Assembly: GCA_014281115.1 (NCBI GenBank)
Contig: JACONQ010000010.1
Coordinates: forward strand, 1,054,001 to 1,118,000
Direction of reading: 5' to 3'
Length of the DNA stretch: 64,000 bases
From: Laburnicola sp. R22_1
Lineage: Eukaryota > Ascomycota > Dothideomycetes > Pleosporales > Didymosphaeriaceae
Shown: positions 31,685 through 45,317 of the stretch, one piece after another
How positions within the stretch are numbered: the first letter of the stretch is position 1
Layout: each line of letters begins with the position of its first letter
Notes under the pieces: generated by a model
Seen by the model: the letters and a program-made list of their open reading frames with translations, nothing else
Database searches by the model: none
What the model was told of the DNA's origin: nothing
Position numbers and translations under genes: made by a program

Positions 31685-33162
31685 CTAGGCTTCGTTCGTC
31701 GTCGGCTTCTCCATTTTCCGCCACAAGGCGAGGAACCCACCGCCGACTACCTGCTGCCCGGCTTTGGGGCGACAGACCATTGCCCACTCTTCTTCGCTCT
31801 TGCCAAGGTCCTGTGCCAGCTCATCGTCTCTAGCCTCCTGCCCTTTTACCGCGTCTGTGGGCTCCTCACTGGACGAAGTGTCCGACAGCTCGCCCGCTTC
31901 TGCTTTCTTCACGGTCGCCCGTGGCCGCACAGCTCTGACGTCCCATTCGCGGATGGTGCTCGCACCCAGCTCGATAACCTGGTCAAGCAAGTAGGGCATC
32001 CTGTGCTTGCGTATCGCCTCCACACATCCCACGATCTGTGTGATACTCGGATTGAAGACAGCAAGCATACCATTCACGTGCAATGCGGGCGCTACGTTCT
32101 CCAAATGACTCTCAGCATTTGGCAGGTCCAGTATGATGTGGGTCAGGAACGGGCTTTTGGTCTTCCTCGATGCTCTTTGTTGCGAGATCCAGGCTGTGAC
32201 ATCTCCAACGTGGAAGTCGACGTTGCCGGCATACATGCCATGTCTAAAGCCTTGAACGATTTTCCGCGCATGCTTCGAGTGCTTGCTAGAAATGTCCAGG
32301 GTATGTACAATGGCACGCCTGCTAGACCTCCAAGTCTCTAAGCTCGAGCCGTGCAGGTCTGACATGGACTCCCCTAGATAGACTGGGTCTTCTGCTTCTT
32401 GTTCGGTGACATAACTTGGAGGTTTCGGGACAGGCGGATTCGCAGCGTGTATTGCGCGTGCGAGATGCATGGTGAGCGCGCCATGGCCAGTACCAGCTTC
32501 AAGTATTTCTAGAGGCAGACAATGGCCGGAGCTGTCCGATGGCGTGTGGACGTGAATGTCTAAGAGTGAAACTATGAGGTTGGCATCGGAAGGGTATATC
32601 TGGCCTGGTCAGCTCGACTCTCGTACCTCAAAAAGTGGTGCGCAGTGCTGTTCAAGAGACGCACAGGAGTAACGATGCGCGGAGTGAGCCGGACATACTC
32701 TGCCAGAGTGGGTTCATGGATGCGATATTCGGTGCCTCGCGACGACTGCACGAGCTGTCGCGGCTCTTTGCCAACTATGCCCGCATGGGGTATATTTCCA
32801 CGGTGGGTTTGCGTGATTTTGGAAGCCTGGAGCTTCAGCAATATTCCTTCATGGCTGGCATGTCTCTTCTCCTTGAGCAGGACCGTGTCGCCTTCTGCAT
32901 GGCTGTGAGCGATAGATTGGGAGCAAGGGGCGGACAGTGCGCTTGCCTTCAAATGCCCGTCGACAGCAGGAGCTGGTAGCGAAGAATCTAGACGACGAGT
33001 AGTGTGACGAGTGTGACCGAGCAGACGCGCGCACCTGAGATGGAGATAGGCGCATAGCGTACGCGTAAGGAAGTGGTGATGCGTTGGGGAGCCGAGGAAC
33101 GGCGATGTTGCGCTTGAGCCAAGACGACAGGCCCAGTCCATGACCACGAGACGTCGAAACAT
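31685..33162 (-). CDS. tRNA (adenine-58-N1)-methyltransferase, TRM61/GCD14 type, probably mitochondrial
   Basis: Transfers methyl from S-adenosylmethionine to N1 of A58 in tRNA. Exons 32665-33162 and 31685-32599 give 470 aa; the phase-0 intron (GTGCGT...CAG) restores LTPRIVTP-IYPSDANLIVSL. An N-terminal leader of about 80 residues, rich in Arg, His and Ser with no acidic stretch, looks like a mitochondrial presequence. The small N-terminal barrel has EGDTVLLKEK and THRGNIPHAGIVGK; YRIHEPTLAEYVRLTPR leads into the Rossmann domain with LEILEAGTGHGALTMHLARA (SAM motif I), HIILDLPNAESHLE and the ending REWDVRAVRPRA. An upstream in-frame ATG at 33216 adds 18 residues. Which cell compartment it serves is inferred from the leader only. 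Confidence 0.88.
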
Positions 33163-33316
33163 GCCATCTGCGCTCCCCGCTTCTTTCGAATCAAGGGCAC
33201 GAACATCTGCGGCCATGGGCTTTGCATATCGGTCGACTCATTAATCAGCACCACCGAATGACTGCAGCTGTGGTGTGAGTTCGGAACCTCTTCGCCGCGG
33301 AGGTCTCTCAGGAACC
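33163..33316. promoter_or_regulatory. short bidirectional promoter, TRM61-type / DCR2
   Basis: Only 154 bases separate the two divergent start codons (100 if the upstream TRM61 ATG is used), so both genes must be driven from this interval or from within the opposing 5' end. No clear TATA box is present. Confidence 0.5.
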
Positions 33317-35062
33317 ATGTCTCGCAGAATCGCATGTCCACACCCCCACGGCTGTCTCACACTGCTAACGAAGACGGCAGGTCCGGACGGGAATCCAGCT
33401 CGGTGTGCTCGCCTCCGTCGTCTGCCTCCTGGTATTCTTCCTCGACAACCGCTACCGCGTGCTCCCCCAATCTATCCATAACCACCTGCCGCTCCACCAC
33501 GAAGGCCTCGTCATCACCGATATCACGATCCAGACGTGTTCGTCGCTCAACCCGATTTCAAAGTGCAAGCTCGATCAGGAAAAATGGCATCGCGTGGAAA
33601 AGGACCTGTACCTGGGCACGGGCTGGGTATCGAAGGCATTTGTTCACATTCAGCGCAAGAAAGAGGAGGAGCTCACAGATGAAGACAAAGTCATTGTGGA
33701 TATGCGCACAGGGAAGTTGGATCCGGCCATGGGAGAAAAGGCGCAAGCGTCCGAGAAGTGGGAATCCCGCCCTGCCGGCGTCTGGATCAAGCGGTCGGCC
33801 AGGCGTCACGCGAGCAACTCGAAGAAGACCATCACCGCCGTAGACGTGCTCTTTGGTGCAGATGCGGTAGAGGCGCGGCCAGGCTGGGCAATGGTCCCCA
33901 ATTCAGCGATACACCTGGCGACTGGAGGTGAGGACAAGGAGCCACGTCTGTCGATTCGGAGGGGACAACCACAGAAGATTGAGAAGCCGGTTCCCAGAAT
34001 CACGAAGGATGGTAAATTCAAGATCATGCAAATCTCAGACCTGCATCTCAGCACTGGCGTACGCCCATGCCGAGATAGCGAGCCGAAAGATTACAATGGC
34101 GGACACTGTGATGCCGACACTAGGACCCTTGAGTTTGTAGAGAGGCTGTTGGATGATGAGAAGCCCGACCTTGTTGTTCTATCAGGCGACCAGGTCAATG
34201 GCGGCACTGCGCCTGATGTCCCTAGTGTCAGTAGATCACTCTGGTTTGTAGAGACCGTGCTGACAACACGTAGGCTCTGTTCAAGATTGCCGCAGTTCTG
34301 ATCGAACGGAAGATTCCATATGCTGCCATCTTCGGTAATCATGATGACGAAGGTGTCCTCAACCGGGGTATCCAGATGCAGCTTTACGAATCGCTGCCTT
34401 ATTCACTTTCTGAAGCTGGACCCACCGCCCTCGATGGCGTCGGTAATTACTACGTCGAGGTCCTAGCCCACGGTGCCAACAAACACTCTGCCCTTACTCT
34501 CTACTTCCTCGACACTCACAGCTATCCTCCGGACGAGAGCAAATTCAAGGGCTACGACTGGCTGAAACCCAATCAGATCGACTGGTTCAAGGAGATTGCA
34601 GGAAGCCTCAAGGAGTCGCACAGCAAATACACCCACATCCACCTCGACATGGCCTTCATCCACATCCCGCTGCCTGAATATGGCATTGTTGAAAACGAAC
34701 GTGTCGGTCAATGGAAAGAACGCGTCACAGCGCCTCGCTTCAACACCCACTTCAAAGACGCCCTAGTTGAGCAAGGCATTAAAGTGGTATCTTGCGGTCA
34801 CGACCATGCGAACGACTACTGCATGCTCTCAAAGAACCCACAGAGCGAACCCGAGCTGTGGATGTGCTATGCTGGTGGAAGTGGCTTCGGAGGGTATGGC
34901 GGTTATGACCATTACCATCGGCGCCTTCGTGTTTTCGAGATCGACACCAACCAAGCGCGCATATCGACCTGGAAAAGGCTTGAATACGGTGATACCGCGA
35001 CGAGGCTCGACGAGCAGGTCATTGTCGATTCCGGCAAAGTGTTGCCGCTGCAAAGCCAGTAG
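33317..35062 (+). CDS. DCR2-type metallophosphoesterase, membrane anchored
   Basis: Exons 33317-33331, 33381-34226 and 34274-35062 give 549 aa. The first exon is five codons (MSRRI); the first intron fits only as GC-AG (ATC|GCATGT...GCTAAC...CAG) and joins to VRTGIQLGVLASVVCLLVFF, a signal anchor. The lumenal or extracellular part has the metallophosphatase motifs in order: KIMQISDLHLSTG, VVLSGDQVNG, AIFGNHDDEG, MAFIHIPLPEY and SCGHDHANDYC. Family members include yeast DCR2 and SIA1; DCR2 is a dosage-dependent regulator of cell-cycle entry and dephosphorylates Ire1. The role in this organism is inferred. The second intron (GTCAGT donor) restores VPSALFKIAAVLIERKIPYA. Confidence 0.92.
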
Positions 35063-35657
35063 CTGTGCTCTGATATGGTGCAAAGGGTGAGATGAAAAAA
35101 AATTGGAAGGGATTCGGATTATACCACATAGGCGAGGCGTTGAGGTTGTCTGGGGATATTGACATGCACCACATCTGGCTAAGCACCATGAATTATCACG
35201 AGATCCGAGATGCAATGATTAAATGTGACTTTCTTTGCTGTCCACTCTCTCGTTCCCACTAATAATATGACTATGACTAAGTTGCCAGCATCGAGCCAGC
35301 GATTGTAGTACTCTCACCAAATAGCAGTCTCATGGAAGAGGACCCCGTTATTCTTTGGACCTAACCTTTCAAAACAACAAGGCCTGCGTGTCTCCTTTCT
35401 CTCAAGCAATCTAGACGGAAGAAGTCGGCGTACCTTGGAATCGCGGGCCACACGCGGCTGCCTTGCCCGTGCGCGAAATGCGCTAAACCGTATACAGACA
35501 AAACAAAACACTAACAGGAGAATGCGTGGTGATACTCCACAACTCCAACGTTTTGTGCAACGATCCGCCCTCCCTCTGGCTTGCTCTTCTTATATAATGT
35601 ATAATCTAGGGCCTTTATGACGATACACGCACCGTAAACCCTCAAGCGCTCTAAGAA
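35063..35657. other. intergenic between DCR2 and separase genes
   Basis: 3' UTR of the phosphatase and promoter side of separase. A TATATAATG word lies about 65 bases before the separase ATG. No gene is supported. Confidence 0.4.
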
Positions 35658-38600
35658 ATGACCAAAGAGAAAGACGCAACGCGCGCGCGCATCGAAACCA
35701 TCAAGACCGAGCTTCAATCCGTCTCAACATGCACGGCCACAACGGTCACAGGACTCCAGGACCTGCTGGCAGGGAAGACAGAGACAGCACAGAAGGAGAA
35801 CATACGCGTCAAGGGTACACAAGCGTCTAGCGATCAGCCGAGCACACATAGAAGACCGGGCACAGCTGCAGCGACAAGGCCGGAGGCTGTCGCAGCCCGT
35901 ACCGCGCTTCTTTCCCCGCGGGAACGATACATCCTGGCTACTGAGGCCGTCAATGTCACTCTCAAGTCTCTTGCAGATGCTCTAAAAGCGCAACCGACCC
36001 CGCCAAAGTCGAAGCCTCCCCCGAATGCCGCGACGAACGCGCAAAAACCGCAGAGACCACGGCTGGGACATAGCAAAAGCTCTTCCGTCTCACAATACCC
36101 TCTGAAAGAGCGCTCGCTGAGCCAGATCAATAATTCGCCCACGAAGCCCACGTCTTTGCGTCGCTCTTCGTCCTACTCAACCTTCCTCACCACTGGGCCC
36201 GATCCTGGCCTGGTCGCAGTCGCCGAATGCGCTAGGTTGGCATTCGCATATTTGAGTACGTCTGAGGCTGTGAAGGTCGCTGGAAAGGAGTCGCCCGAGC
36301 TACAGCTGGAAAATGGGCTTTTGGCACTTGTTGGGAAGCTGGTGGCCCATGGTTTGGACAACCTTGCTATTAAAGAGATGCGGATTTTGAAAAGGAGGTT
36401 GGATAGATACCTAGGCTTCAAGGTTGGGAAGGAGGACAATGGGCCCACGACCAACCGGAGAACGCCCCAGCAGCCACCTCCGCCTGAGAAAGAAAACTTA
36501 ACGTCGCTCCTGGACTACGGGGATGTCGATGTCAAGAGTGCAGCCATTCCAATCATTATCAATCTACAGATATATGCGCTACGTGTGGTTGCAAGGGTCA
36601 AACGTCCACGCATCGTCGAAGCGGCCTGGAGTTACCTACAGTTGTCGCATCCGTCATCTCCTGCGAATCTGATCTGGCGCGTCGCAAAGACCACGGACCA
36701 TCGGGCTAAAGTGGCACGCCAGTTGGAGTCACTCGCTCAAACCATTCTCCTTCTGTGTCCCAGTATTTCTTCCTCCGCCGATGAAGAGCAACTTCAACCG
36801 TCTCCGGATGTCGTTCTCTGTTTGCAGCATCTAGCATTCAGAGTTCGCCAAAGATGGTGGACGATTGCCCAGCACCAGTGCGATAAAGAGAAAGAACTTG
36901 AAGAGCCGTTCTCGAAATGCCTCGTCGCTTTTGCCAGACGATCGACGCTTCCCGCCGTGAAGAAGTACAGGCTGGCGGAATCATTATACACAGATCTGCT
37001 GGGCACTGAATCCTCACCAAAAGACGGGGCTCAGTTGTTTGTATCGACGAGCAAGACACTCGGCTCGCTAGCACGCGCTGCTGAGTTACCAGATGAGGCA
37101 CTTCGCTGGCTAGGTATGTCGCCCTTGTCAGGAGTTGAGGAGTCCACAGCAGCGACCGCCACCCGCTCGATACGCATCGCCGCTGTCTCTCTCGAAGCTT
37201 GTCTCAAAGACGGGCCAACGTCCAAACTAGGTGATACGATTAGTGTTGCCCTCGAAGCTCTTTCTGGTAGCTTGGACGGATCAGCCAAAGAGTTGGAGGC
37301 TTTGCTTCTGGAAGTCAATGCCTTGCGACGTGCGGCAACTCGATTACTATCATCAAATTCTTCCTCAGCAACTGGATCATCTATCTCGGCCCTGCAACAG
37401 GATTGTGTGCGAGTTGTTGCCGCAAGCGTACATTTCACGTCGAGATTCATCGACATTTGCCCTCTTGATGATGCTCCACCAAAAGTCCTGGCTCAACATC
37501 ATGAACGCGTTTCCATGGCGTTCAAGCTAGCAAGGAGTATTGTCGACTCGGTAGTGGCGTGCTGCAAACAAACATTGACGTCCGAATCAGCATGGATAGA
37601 ACTCGATACGCTGATTAAAGGCTGCGTAAATCTGATATCGCAGTTCGAAGGAGAGCATATGGACAAGGCGGCTTCGGGCTCTCTGTTTGAAGAAGCCGCG
37701 CATTCGCCCTATGTCAAAATTTCGAATGCCTATTGGGCCCTCCACTTGCAGTTGCGAAAGCTAGACGCGAAACTAGTATCCGTTTCGACAGCCATGCAAC
37801 GTTCCACCGAACTTCTCCGATCGAGGTCTCAAGCGGAAAGAGAATGTGGTTTGCTCACGACGAAATTAGATCGACTGGGAGAAACTCTAGATCAGCTCGA
37901 GCTTGTCCAGGAATCTCGTATTGCGTTCGCGCAATGTATACAAGTTTCTTTAGACGATGGGGCGGCTCAGGAGATTGCCGAAGCGGCCGCGAAACACACC
38001 ATTGCATACACTTTTGGAAACGGCCGTTCGCTCACCAATCTTGGAAGAACACTCAAATCGTACCATCGGTCATTCATCAAGCATGGCCTGCAACATGCCG
38101 ATGAGCCCGCATTCTTTGACGACTTAAAACATGCAGTTGCTGTACGCGGTGCTCTTCTCGAGTGGCAACTCACGCTATACCAAAAGACACTGTCCAGAAA
38201 CCGCCAGTGGAACTCAGCACTTAGTTCATCGATCCAGGCCATGGTAGATCGGCTCTTGGGCCTATATATCCCATCACAATTCCCCATAAGGTGTCAGAGA
38301 TTGTACCTACGCGGTCTGCAGCTATCACAAGCACATTCAGGCATCATATCGGACATATCTATGCTTAAAAATGTCGACAAAACGCTTAACAAAACGGAAG
38401 ACCGCAATCTAGCGCGATTTGCAGATCACTTGAGGTCCTTGGGCACTCTCCAAAGCTGCTTGCAAGAAGCAGACCCGTCGAATGAGGCGCTGCGAGACTG
38501 CTTTGTCGTCTGGCAGTCCATGTTGGACTCTGCTGCATCTTGGGATGAGTTGGCTGGCCGAATTGATGATGTCGATCACTGGCTAGAAACAATGCAAGCA

Positions 38601-41600
38601 AGTGTGGACTTCCTCTCCGCAAAAGGCGAGGATTATGAAGTACTTCCAGTGCTTCATCTGTCGGTGCGGATATTAGAGCTGCAGGCAAGCCCCGACTCAT
38701 CCAGATTACTGATGGCACTGTGTACGTTGGGGTTGCACTTTTTGCGGTTGGGCTATTCTGGCAAAGCTGGTCTAGTCTTCACAAAGGCCGAACTCCTATT
38801 AACGAACAAGACTGTATCGACCGAGGCACAGCTACGGTGGCATCTAGGCTATGCTGAATACCTTTTGAATATCGGCAACGCGAACAGATGGTATTATCAG
38901 CTGCACTTCTTATACCACTTTTTCGCTAACAACTACCAGTGAAAGCACACTTTCTGCTGCCGAGATTTTTGCGCGCAGCGATACTAAATTCATGGAACTA
39001 GCGAACCCCTCAACTACCTCTTCGGGCAGGACGCTGTTCAACAGAGTCGTCGCCGATGCTTGTTACGTCTCCTCACTCCTTTCCTCAAGCAAAGGAGATT
39101 ACAAAAATGCTGCGAGATACGCCCGACGATGCGTCATTTTGAACCGACGTATATGGGCCGCGCTGGAAAGCAAAGCCAACTCCCGGAAAGCCGCAGCACC
39201 AGAATCTTCTTCAGAAATGTCAGACACACCTGCTTTCGATCCACTGAGTTCCTTGCGCAACGACAAGGGCACCCCTCTTGCCATGTCCGTTACTCACGAT
39301 GCGCTCAAAGGACCAGATTTCTGGCCGCTCGTTCCGTCGCTGTATAGAGCTCTGATGCAGCACTCAAACGTATACGTTAGCCAAGGCTTGCTTCATGAGG
39401 CTGTCTACGTGGCGGAACAGGCCGAAAAGGTTGCTTCTGCCATAGGTTCACGCACACTCCAGGTAGACAATACTAGCCGCGTTGCTGAGCTATGGATACA
39501 AAGTGGCAGGCCCGACAAAGCACAATCTCTTTTAGATTCGTTGGGTCAGTTCCAGTGTGGAAAGCACTTATCCACAGTAGCCTACCGATTGTCTGTTGCA
39601 AGAATGCACCACGCAAGTCATCAGTTCGAGGACGAGATGGCCGTTTACGATACGCTGGAGAAGCTGCTGTACGACCTGTCCTCACCTTCATGTTTTGCAT
39701 CGATGGAAAGCTTCACCTCCAGTGTGGATGCCTTGGCCAAAGATGTGTCTGCGCTGAGTCTGGAAGGGCCGCAGCCGGGAGGCTCTAAATCGACTCGAAA
39801 CTTGAAAAATCGATCCACTGCTATGAAAACTGAGCCTAAAACTGTTGCGAAGTCGACTTCCCGGACCACTCGCAATGGTCCCCTCAATAGCGCACCCACA
39901 GCAGTTCCAAGAGCCCAAAAGAAAGCTGTCGCGTCACAAGTTGCCGAGGAACACAGCATCAGCGAACAATGTTCATCTTTGTGTACCTTTCAGGCCGACA
40001 TCGCATATCGCAGAGTGATCACTTACCTGTTGCAGGAGGACGTTGCCAAGGCCACGGACTGTCTTAACAAGACCGAAACGCTGATACAAGACCGGAATGG
40101 GTCTCATGCTTGGATTCGCTTCAAGGCAATGCTCGCACAAGCTATCAAGAGCATATCTCAAGACTTCACTTTCAATACCCTGCCTGAGTCTACAATCGCT
40201 TTCCCGTCTGTCCCAACACAGGATCGTCAGTCGTCTGAAGGCGTGGTCACCAAGCGCCCGGTTGCCAGGTCTACCGCTAAGAATCCTCGCGGTAAGAAGC
40301 AAGCGAAGGAAGATTTTGTTGAATTGCTACAAAATGCTCGAGAAAAGTTAGCCGAGGCACACACGTATGCGAATGCTGGCAGCAACCACGTCTTTCGGCA
40401 GGTTTCTGCAGCGTTGAGCCAAGCTACTGTTCTTCTCTCTGCTGTGTCTCGAGGGCGTATGCGTGGGTCGCTCCACCCACTTTACTCTGCATATATGAGC
40501 GGTACGTATCATCTGGCCGTCATCCGACAATGCGCTAATCCAATTTAGAGATTCCCAAGTATAACGCCTTGATGCTTGCCCAGGCTGCCGTCGAGGTCGA
40601 ACAAGAGACAATGTCCCGGGAAGTATACACGCAGTGGCCAAAAACCAGTTTGGATCGAACACCTTTGGCTTCCCTGGTCGATTTTCAGAAGGATTACATC
40701 GATATACTACCGGAAACGTGGACCGCCGTGTCTTTGGCACTGAGCGAAGAGCAAGATGAAATATACATAACTCGGTACGAACGAGGTGCTTCGCCATTTG
40801 TTATAAGATTACCCTTGGCCCGCCACTCTTCTCGTGATTTGGATGAGGAAGAATTCTCTTTTGTGGATGGTAAACGAGAGTTTGAAGATATCATCGAGCT
40901 CAGCGACTTTAGTACCCGAAGTGCCAAGGATATGACTTCAAGAGAGGCTAGGGTTCAGTGGTGGACAGAGCGTGAAGCCCTGGATACCAAACTTCGCGAG
41001 CTGTTGCTCAACATCGAGAACATCTGGCTCGGCGGCTTCAAGGGCATTTTCTCCGACCACGCAAGCCAGCCGGCCTTGTTAGCGCGATTTCGTAAATCCT
41101 TTGACAATATACTGAATCGTCACTTGCCTTCACGGCGAAAGAAGGGCCAGCAAAAGAAGGCTAGCCTGGATCCAAGAGTACTGGAACTGTTCATCGGCCT
41201 CGGCGATGCTTCAAACGAGGAGCTTGAGTTTGATGACGCGCTCACGGACCTGATATATTTCGTCGTCGACATCCTTCAATTCAACGGGGAGCCAAATGCT
41301 TACGATGAGATTGACTTTGATGCAATGGCTATCGAGACACTGGATGCGCTGCGTGCCTACCACAATGCCGCAAAAAGTGCGTCCCAAGACGCAGCTCATA
41401 CGATTTTGATCCTGGACAAGGACCTGCACATGCTTCCTTGGGAGTCACTCCCGTGCCTCGAAAGGCTTTCGATATCTCGACTTCCTTCATTGGCTGCCCT
41501 CCGTGAGCGATTACTCGCAGCCAGGCCACCTAGTGTGACTCAGAATGCCCATGCAGGCCACTACATCTCTGCTCAGGCGGGTGGAACCAGCATCCTGAAT

Positions 41601-42317
41601 CCTTCCGGAGACTTGAGTCACACTCTCAAGACAATTCAACCTCGGCTAGATGATATGCAAGGCAACTGGACCCACATCGCCAATCGCGCCCCATCGGAGA
41701 AGGAGTTTGAGGACTCGCTGAAGGACAACGAGCTCGTGCTCTATTTTGGTCATGGAAGCGGAGCGCAATTTGTGCGATCCAAGAGTGTGCGACGCCTTTA
41801 TCTGAACGCCCAGGAGAAGGGGAAGGCGGGTTGTGCTACGACGTTCCTGTTTGGGTGCTCATCAGTGCATCTTTCTGACAATGGCATCTATGAACCTTCC
41901 GGTATGCTGGCGTCGTACCTGACTGCGGGTGCTCCTGCCGTCGTAGGCATGCTTTGGGATGTCACAGACAAAGACTGCGATCGCTTTGCGGTCAAGGCCG
42001 GAGAACTATGGGGCCTGTGGCCCGAGACTAAGGACGAGGCCAGTGTTGAACCTCCCCCTACGGTTAAGAAAGCAAAGGGTAAAGGAAAGGTTGCGCGGCT
42101 GGTAGACGAGGTGGAGACGCCCAGGGCAGGAGGTAATACACGGAAGGGGAGGAAGAATAAGGCGGTTGATGGGGAAAATGACATTGACTTCGAAAGAGGG
42201 CGGCGTAGAGGTGTGGGCTTGGACGAAGCGGTTCGAGATGCGAGACAAGCCTGTGTGATGAGGTACTTGAATGGTGCAGCGGCTGTGGTGTATGGGATTC
42301 CGGTGTACTTGGAGTAG
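35658..42317 (+). CDS. separase (ESP1/BimB), cysteine protease of family C50
   Basis: Separase cleaves the cohesin kleisin subunit to start anaphase and is held inactive by securin. Exons 35658-38890, 38940-40501 and 40549-42317 give 2187 aa, within the usual range for fungal separases. Introns are 49 and 47 nt, phases 2 and 1, with CTAAC/CTAAT branch sites. The long N-terminal part is a helical-repeat array with a Ser/Pro-rich linker (residues about 110-170). The C-terminal protease domain shows HTILILDKDLHMLPWESLPC, the catalytic His2000 in LYFGHGSGAQF and Cys2035 in FLFGCSSVHLSDNG, followed by YLTAGAPAVVGMLWDVTDKD. A Lys-rich insert (KKAKGKGKVARL) interrupts the protein just before the conserved end VMRYLNGAAAVVYGIPVYLE. 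Confidence 0.96.
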
Positions 42318-42924
42318 AAAGAGGGTCAGCATGAGATTAGCATAGACTGGGGTTGTTTGGGTATGAAGAATGATTGCATGGCGCCATTGCTGAAACGAAA
42401 CACGTCCCCAGTTGCGAAGAGATGTTCGCTCGTCCTCATCTGCCCTGGGTCAACAACTGGTATTATCTGATCTAGTTTTGCAATGTTTGCGTTATTTAAG
42501 TTGAATCGATCGAACAGTGAAGTCATGATATTTCTTATGCGCAGACAGCCGCGCCACGTTTTGGTCTTAAACTTTAGCACCATGGTACACCTCTTGATCG
42601 ACTACCTCATCAACCATTATGAGGGCCGATTTGCACATGCTTACAAACAGTGTCCCTAAATAGCAGCTCACAGCCTTATTACTCTATCTTGCTTTACTGC
42701 GCTTTTTATGTTTATCACTTCAATAGCTTTCCTCTGCCGCGTCTTGCTGTGTACCGAAAAGGGGTGAAGTCTTCTCTTTGGATATTAATATACTAAAGGT
42801 CTAACTTTGGATTTGTTGTACAAGGTAGTAATAGATATAATCTTAAAGCCTAACTAGTATCTCCTTATCTTTAGCAAACGCAATCGACCCGCTTCCTAGA
42901 CGCCGCCACACTTCCACCAGAGTC
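42318..42924. other. convergent intergenic region
   Basis: Between the separase stop and the stop of the BTB gene. AT-rich around 42780-42860. No gene is supported. Confidence 0.4.
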
Positions 42925-43892
42925 TCACGTATGAAAGGCCCTCGTAAACCGCCAATAATCTCCAGCAAACTCCCCACTTCCATCCATCAACTCCGTGAAC
43001 CCATCGCTCTGGCCAAGTACAGACAGTTCCGACACTATGAACTGGATAACGAGCTGTCGGACTTCATTGATGCCCCCGTCCGCAGCCTGGTTGTAATCGA
43101 ATTCCGTCGAGTACACGTACCGAGCCAGAGCGAGCACATCGTCAACCCGCTCGGGATAGACTTTGAATTCCATCAGTGTACCCTCCAGTTTGTGCAGGGC
43201 GAGCGCTTTCAGGGGCTGTACGAGTTTCTCGTCTGCGAAGCGGTAGAGGCGTGCGTGGGCGAGGAAGATCGGCGTGTAGTTTTGGTTTGCGAACCAATTG
43301 GAATTTGTGGCAAATTGGTCGAGGATGTCTGTGTTTAGTTTGTCGTGGTCGAAGGTGGTGCTGCTTCGGGTTTGGCGGAAGGCGTCTCTTCCGGCGCCGG
43401 GGTGGTTGGGCGCTTTGTCTTGGTTGGAGAAGGAGATGGCGCCCCAGGAGAGTGTGGTGTAAGGATCTTCCTCTAGTGATTCTCCCGTGGTAGGAATGTT
43501 CTCGGTCGGTTCTATAAGAAAATATCAAATGAGTACGTCTTCAAGAATATCAAGCACGAGCTCAGGGTTACTCACTGATCGAGTCATCAATGATGGGCTC
43601 CGGAGGCGTGTAATTGCCTCGAAGCGCGTACTCGTAGAATCTGAGGAAGTCGTCTTTCTCTAGGTCTGGAAACCTGATGCAACCCGTCTTGTTCTCGATC
43701 ATGGGTACAGTCATTGACCTTTTTATGGGCGCTGAGATGGCAGCGAGAGCTCCGGCGTGGGCGATCACTTGCTCCTCGCCGGGTCCAATGAGGAAGGTGA
43801 AGGTGCCTGAATGAGTAATTCTGGGGGATGTTAGCCCAGAGATTGTTATGGGAGTTGATTGTAGCTTACTGCTCCATTCTGAGAGGTGCCAT
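42925..43892 (-). CDS. BTB/POZ domain protein
   Basis: Exons 43870-43892, 43576-43820 and 42925-43511 give 284 aa. The tiny first exon (MAPLRMEQ) is supported by the splice pair GTAAGC...CTAAC...CAG leading into ITHSGTFTFLIGPGEEQVIA. The BTB fold follows: VIAHAGALAAISAPIKRSM, GCIRFPDLEKDDFLRFYEYA and LRGNYTPP. After an intron, the C-terminal half has IFLAHARLYRFADEKLVQPL, KALALHKLEGTLM and ALARYVYSTEFDYN, the arrangement of the many small fungal BTB proteins. These may act as substrate adaptors of Cullin-3 ligases or in protein oligomerisation; nothing in the sequence identifies a partner. Confidence 0.88.
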
Positions 43893-45317
43893 TGTGGAGA
43901 GGATGTGTGATTGTTAAACAATACACTGATCGCCTTGCACAGAAATGCTGCTAGATATTGGAGCCTGTGGTAGTTGTAACGAACGGTCTGGGAAGGGTCG
44001 TATATGTTGATTGTCTGGCCAAAAATTGATCGAGTGCGGGGATGGTCTTTATATATGAAGAATGAGCTTCAGCATTCTCAAGATTAGGTAAGGCTGGGGT
44101 AGTCATGGTCCGTGCAGATGTGAATGCCCGTTAAAATGTTTCCCGGTAGTAGGTCAAGCTGGTCGAGTCACTGCTCTTCAGGACTTCTTGAACCTCACGT
44201 GAAGGAGGAGACTTGGAAGGTGGAGGCTGGTAGATCTACCCCAAAGTTGAGTATATAGTTCTCTTGCATATGTATTCCTAGGTCAAAAAGACGCTCAGGG
44301 GTTCATAATTACAAAGATTTTGGTAGTTGAGGATTCGTAATGTCTCCTGAGGCTTTTAATATAGTTGACAATGTCAGTTTGGTAGTTGTGTGCCGCCAAA
44401 CATACCGGGTGTTTCCCAAGCAAATGTATATTACATTGCTTGCTTGTCATAGATGAGCAAATATGTAGGCTCCATGTCGTGATCTTTTCTTTCACTTGCA
44501 ATTCAATTCCAGTTTATCATAGTTATTCTAGTGAATAGGTTCATTACTAACGGCAAGCTTCTGAGGTACGTCAGCTTCTGTGTCGAGTTCTACGGAAGGT
44601 GAGACATGAAGACCTCCCGTTTTTTTAGTGTACAACATTCCCCGCTACCAATAGTGTTTGCTTTCAAGATTGTGCAGACAATGATGCTTGTATCGGGGAT
44701 TGTATGTCGAGGTTGCGGTGCAGAAGCTTACTGATGCCAAGTCACGTGATTAATCCGTGCCGGGGCCTTGGAACGGGGAAATGATCCTCATCAATGACAT
44801 GCATCATGACGCTACCGGTAGCCATGGAGCACAACATGACGATCATTCACACCGCTAGGCCCTCCTGGCGCCAGTGGAACGGTTGATCCAGTCTAGACCT
44901 GTCCGCGACGCGGAACAGAGCCTCTACGTCATCCACGCCCAGCAAAGCCTGGAAGTTATAGCTATGAACCACCACTCTCGCCTTATCACTATCAGTAACG
45001 CATGCATAGTCCTTTCCAATATACCAACAGCAACTTCCATATCTGTTTCCTATCGTATTTGCCGTAAATACCGTCAAGACGGCTAGCTCAAAGTTCCAAG
45101 TGCCCAACCGCCGCTGTCAGGATCTGCTGAGAATGCATGTATATCTATGAGTGATGACGCTAAGGCTAACCGGCTGCTCCTGCATACGAATGGGTGCCAA
45201 GCATGGTCACGTGACAGCCGCGCCGTCGGATCTCTCGCCCTCTTTACCGTGCTCTCTGCCATCGAGAAGCAGCGCAAAGCAAAGGCTTCGGCAGAGGACG
45301 ACTTCGCGGCGCAGGAT
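43893..45317. other. intergenic
   Basis: Promoter side of the BTB gene and about 1.2 kb of sequence without a supported gene. GTCACGTGA occurs near 44742 and 45189, a bHLH-type site. An ATG at 45147 opens in frame with the DUF1989 remnant, but family similarity begins only at 45318. Confidence 0.4.

Noticed and set aside
33334..33843. Plus-strand frame overlapping the DCR2 gene
   Set aside because: Out-of-frame shadow of the phosphatase exon; Ser/Arg-rich with no family features.
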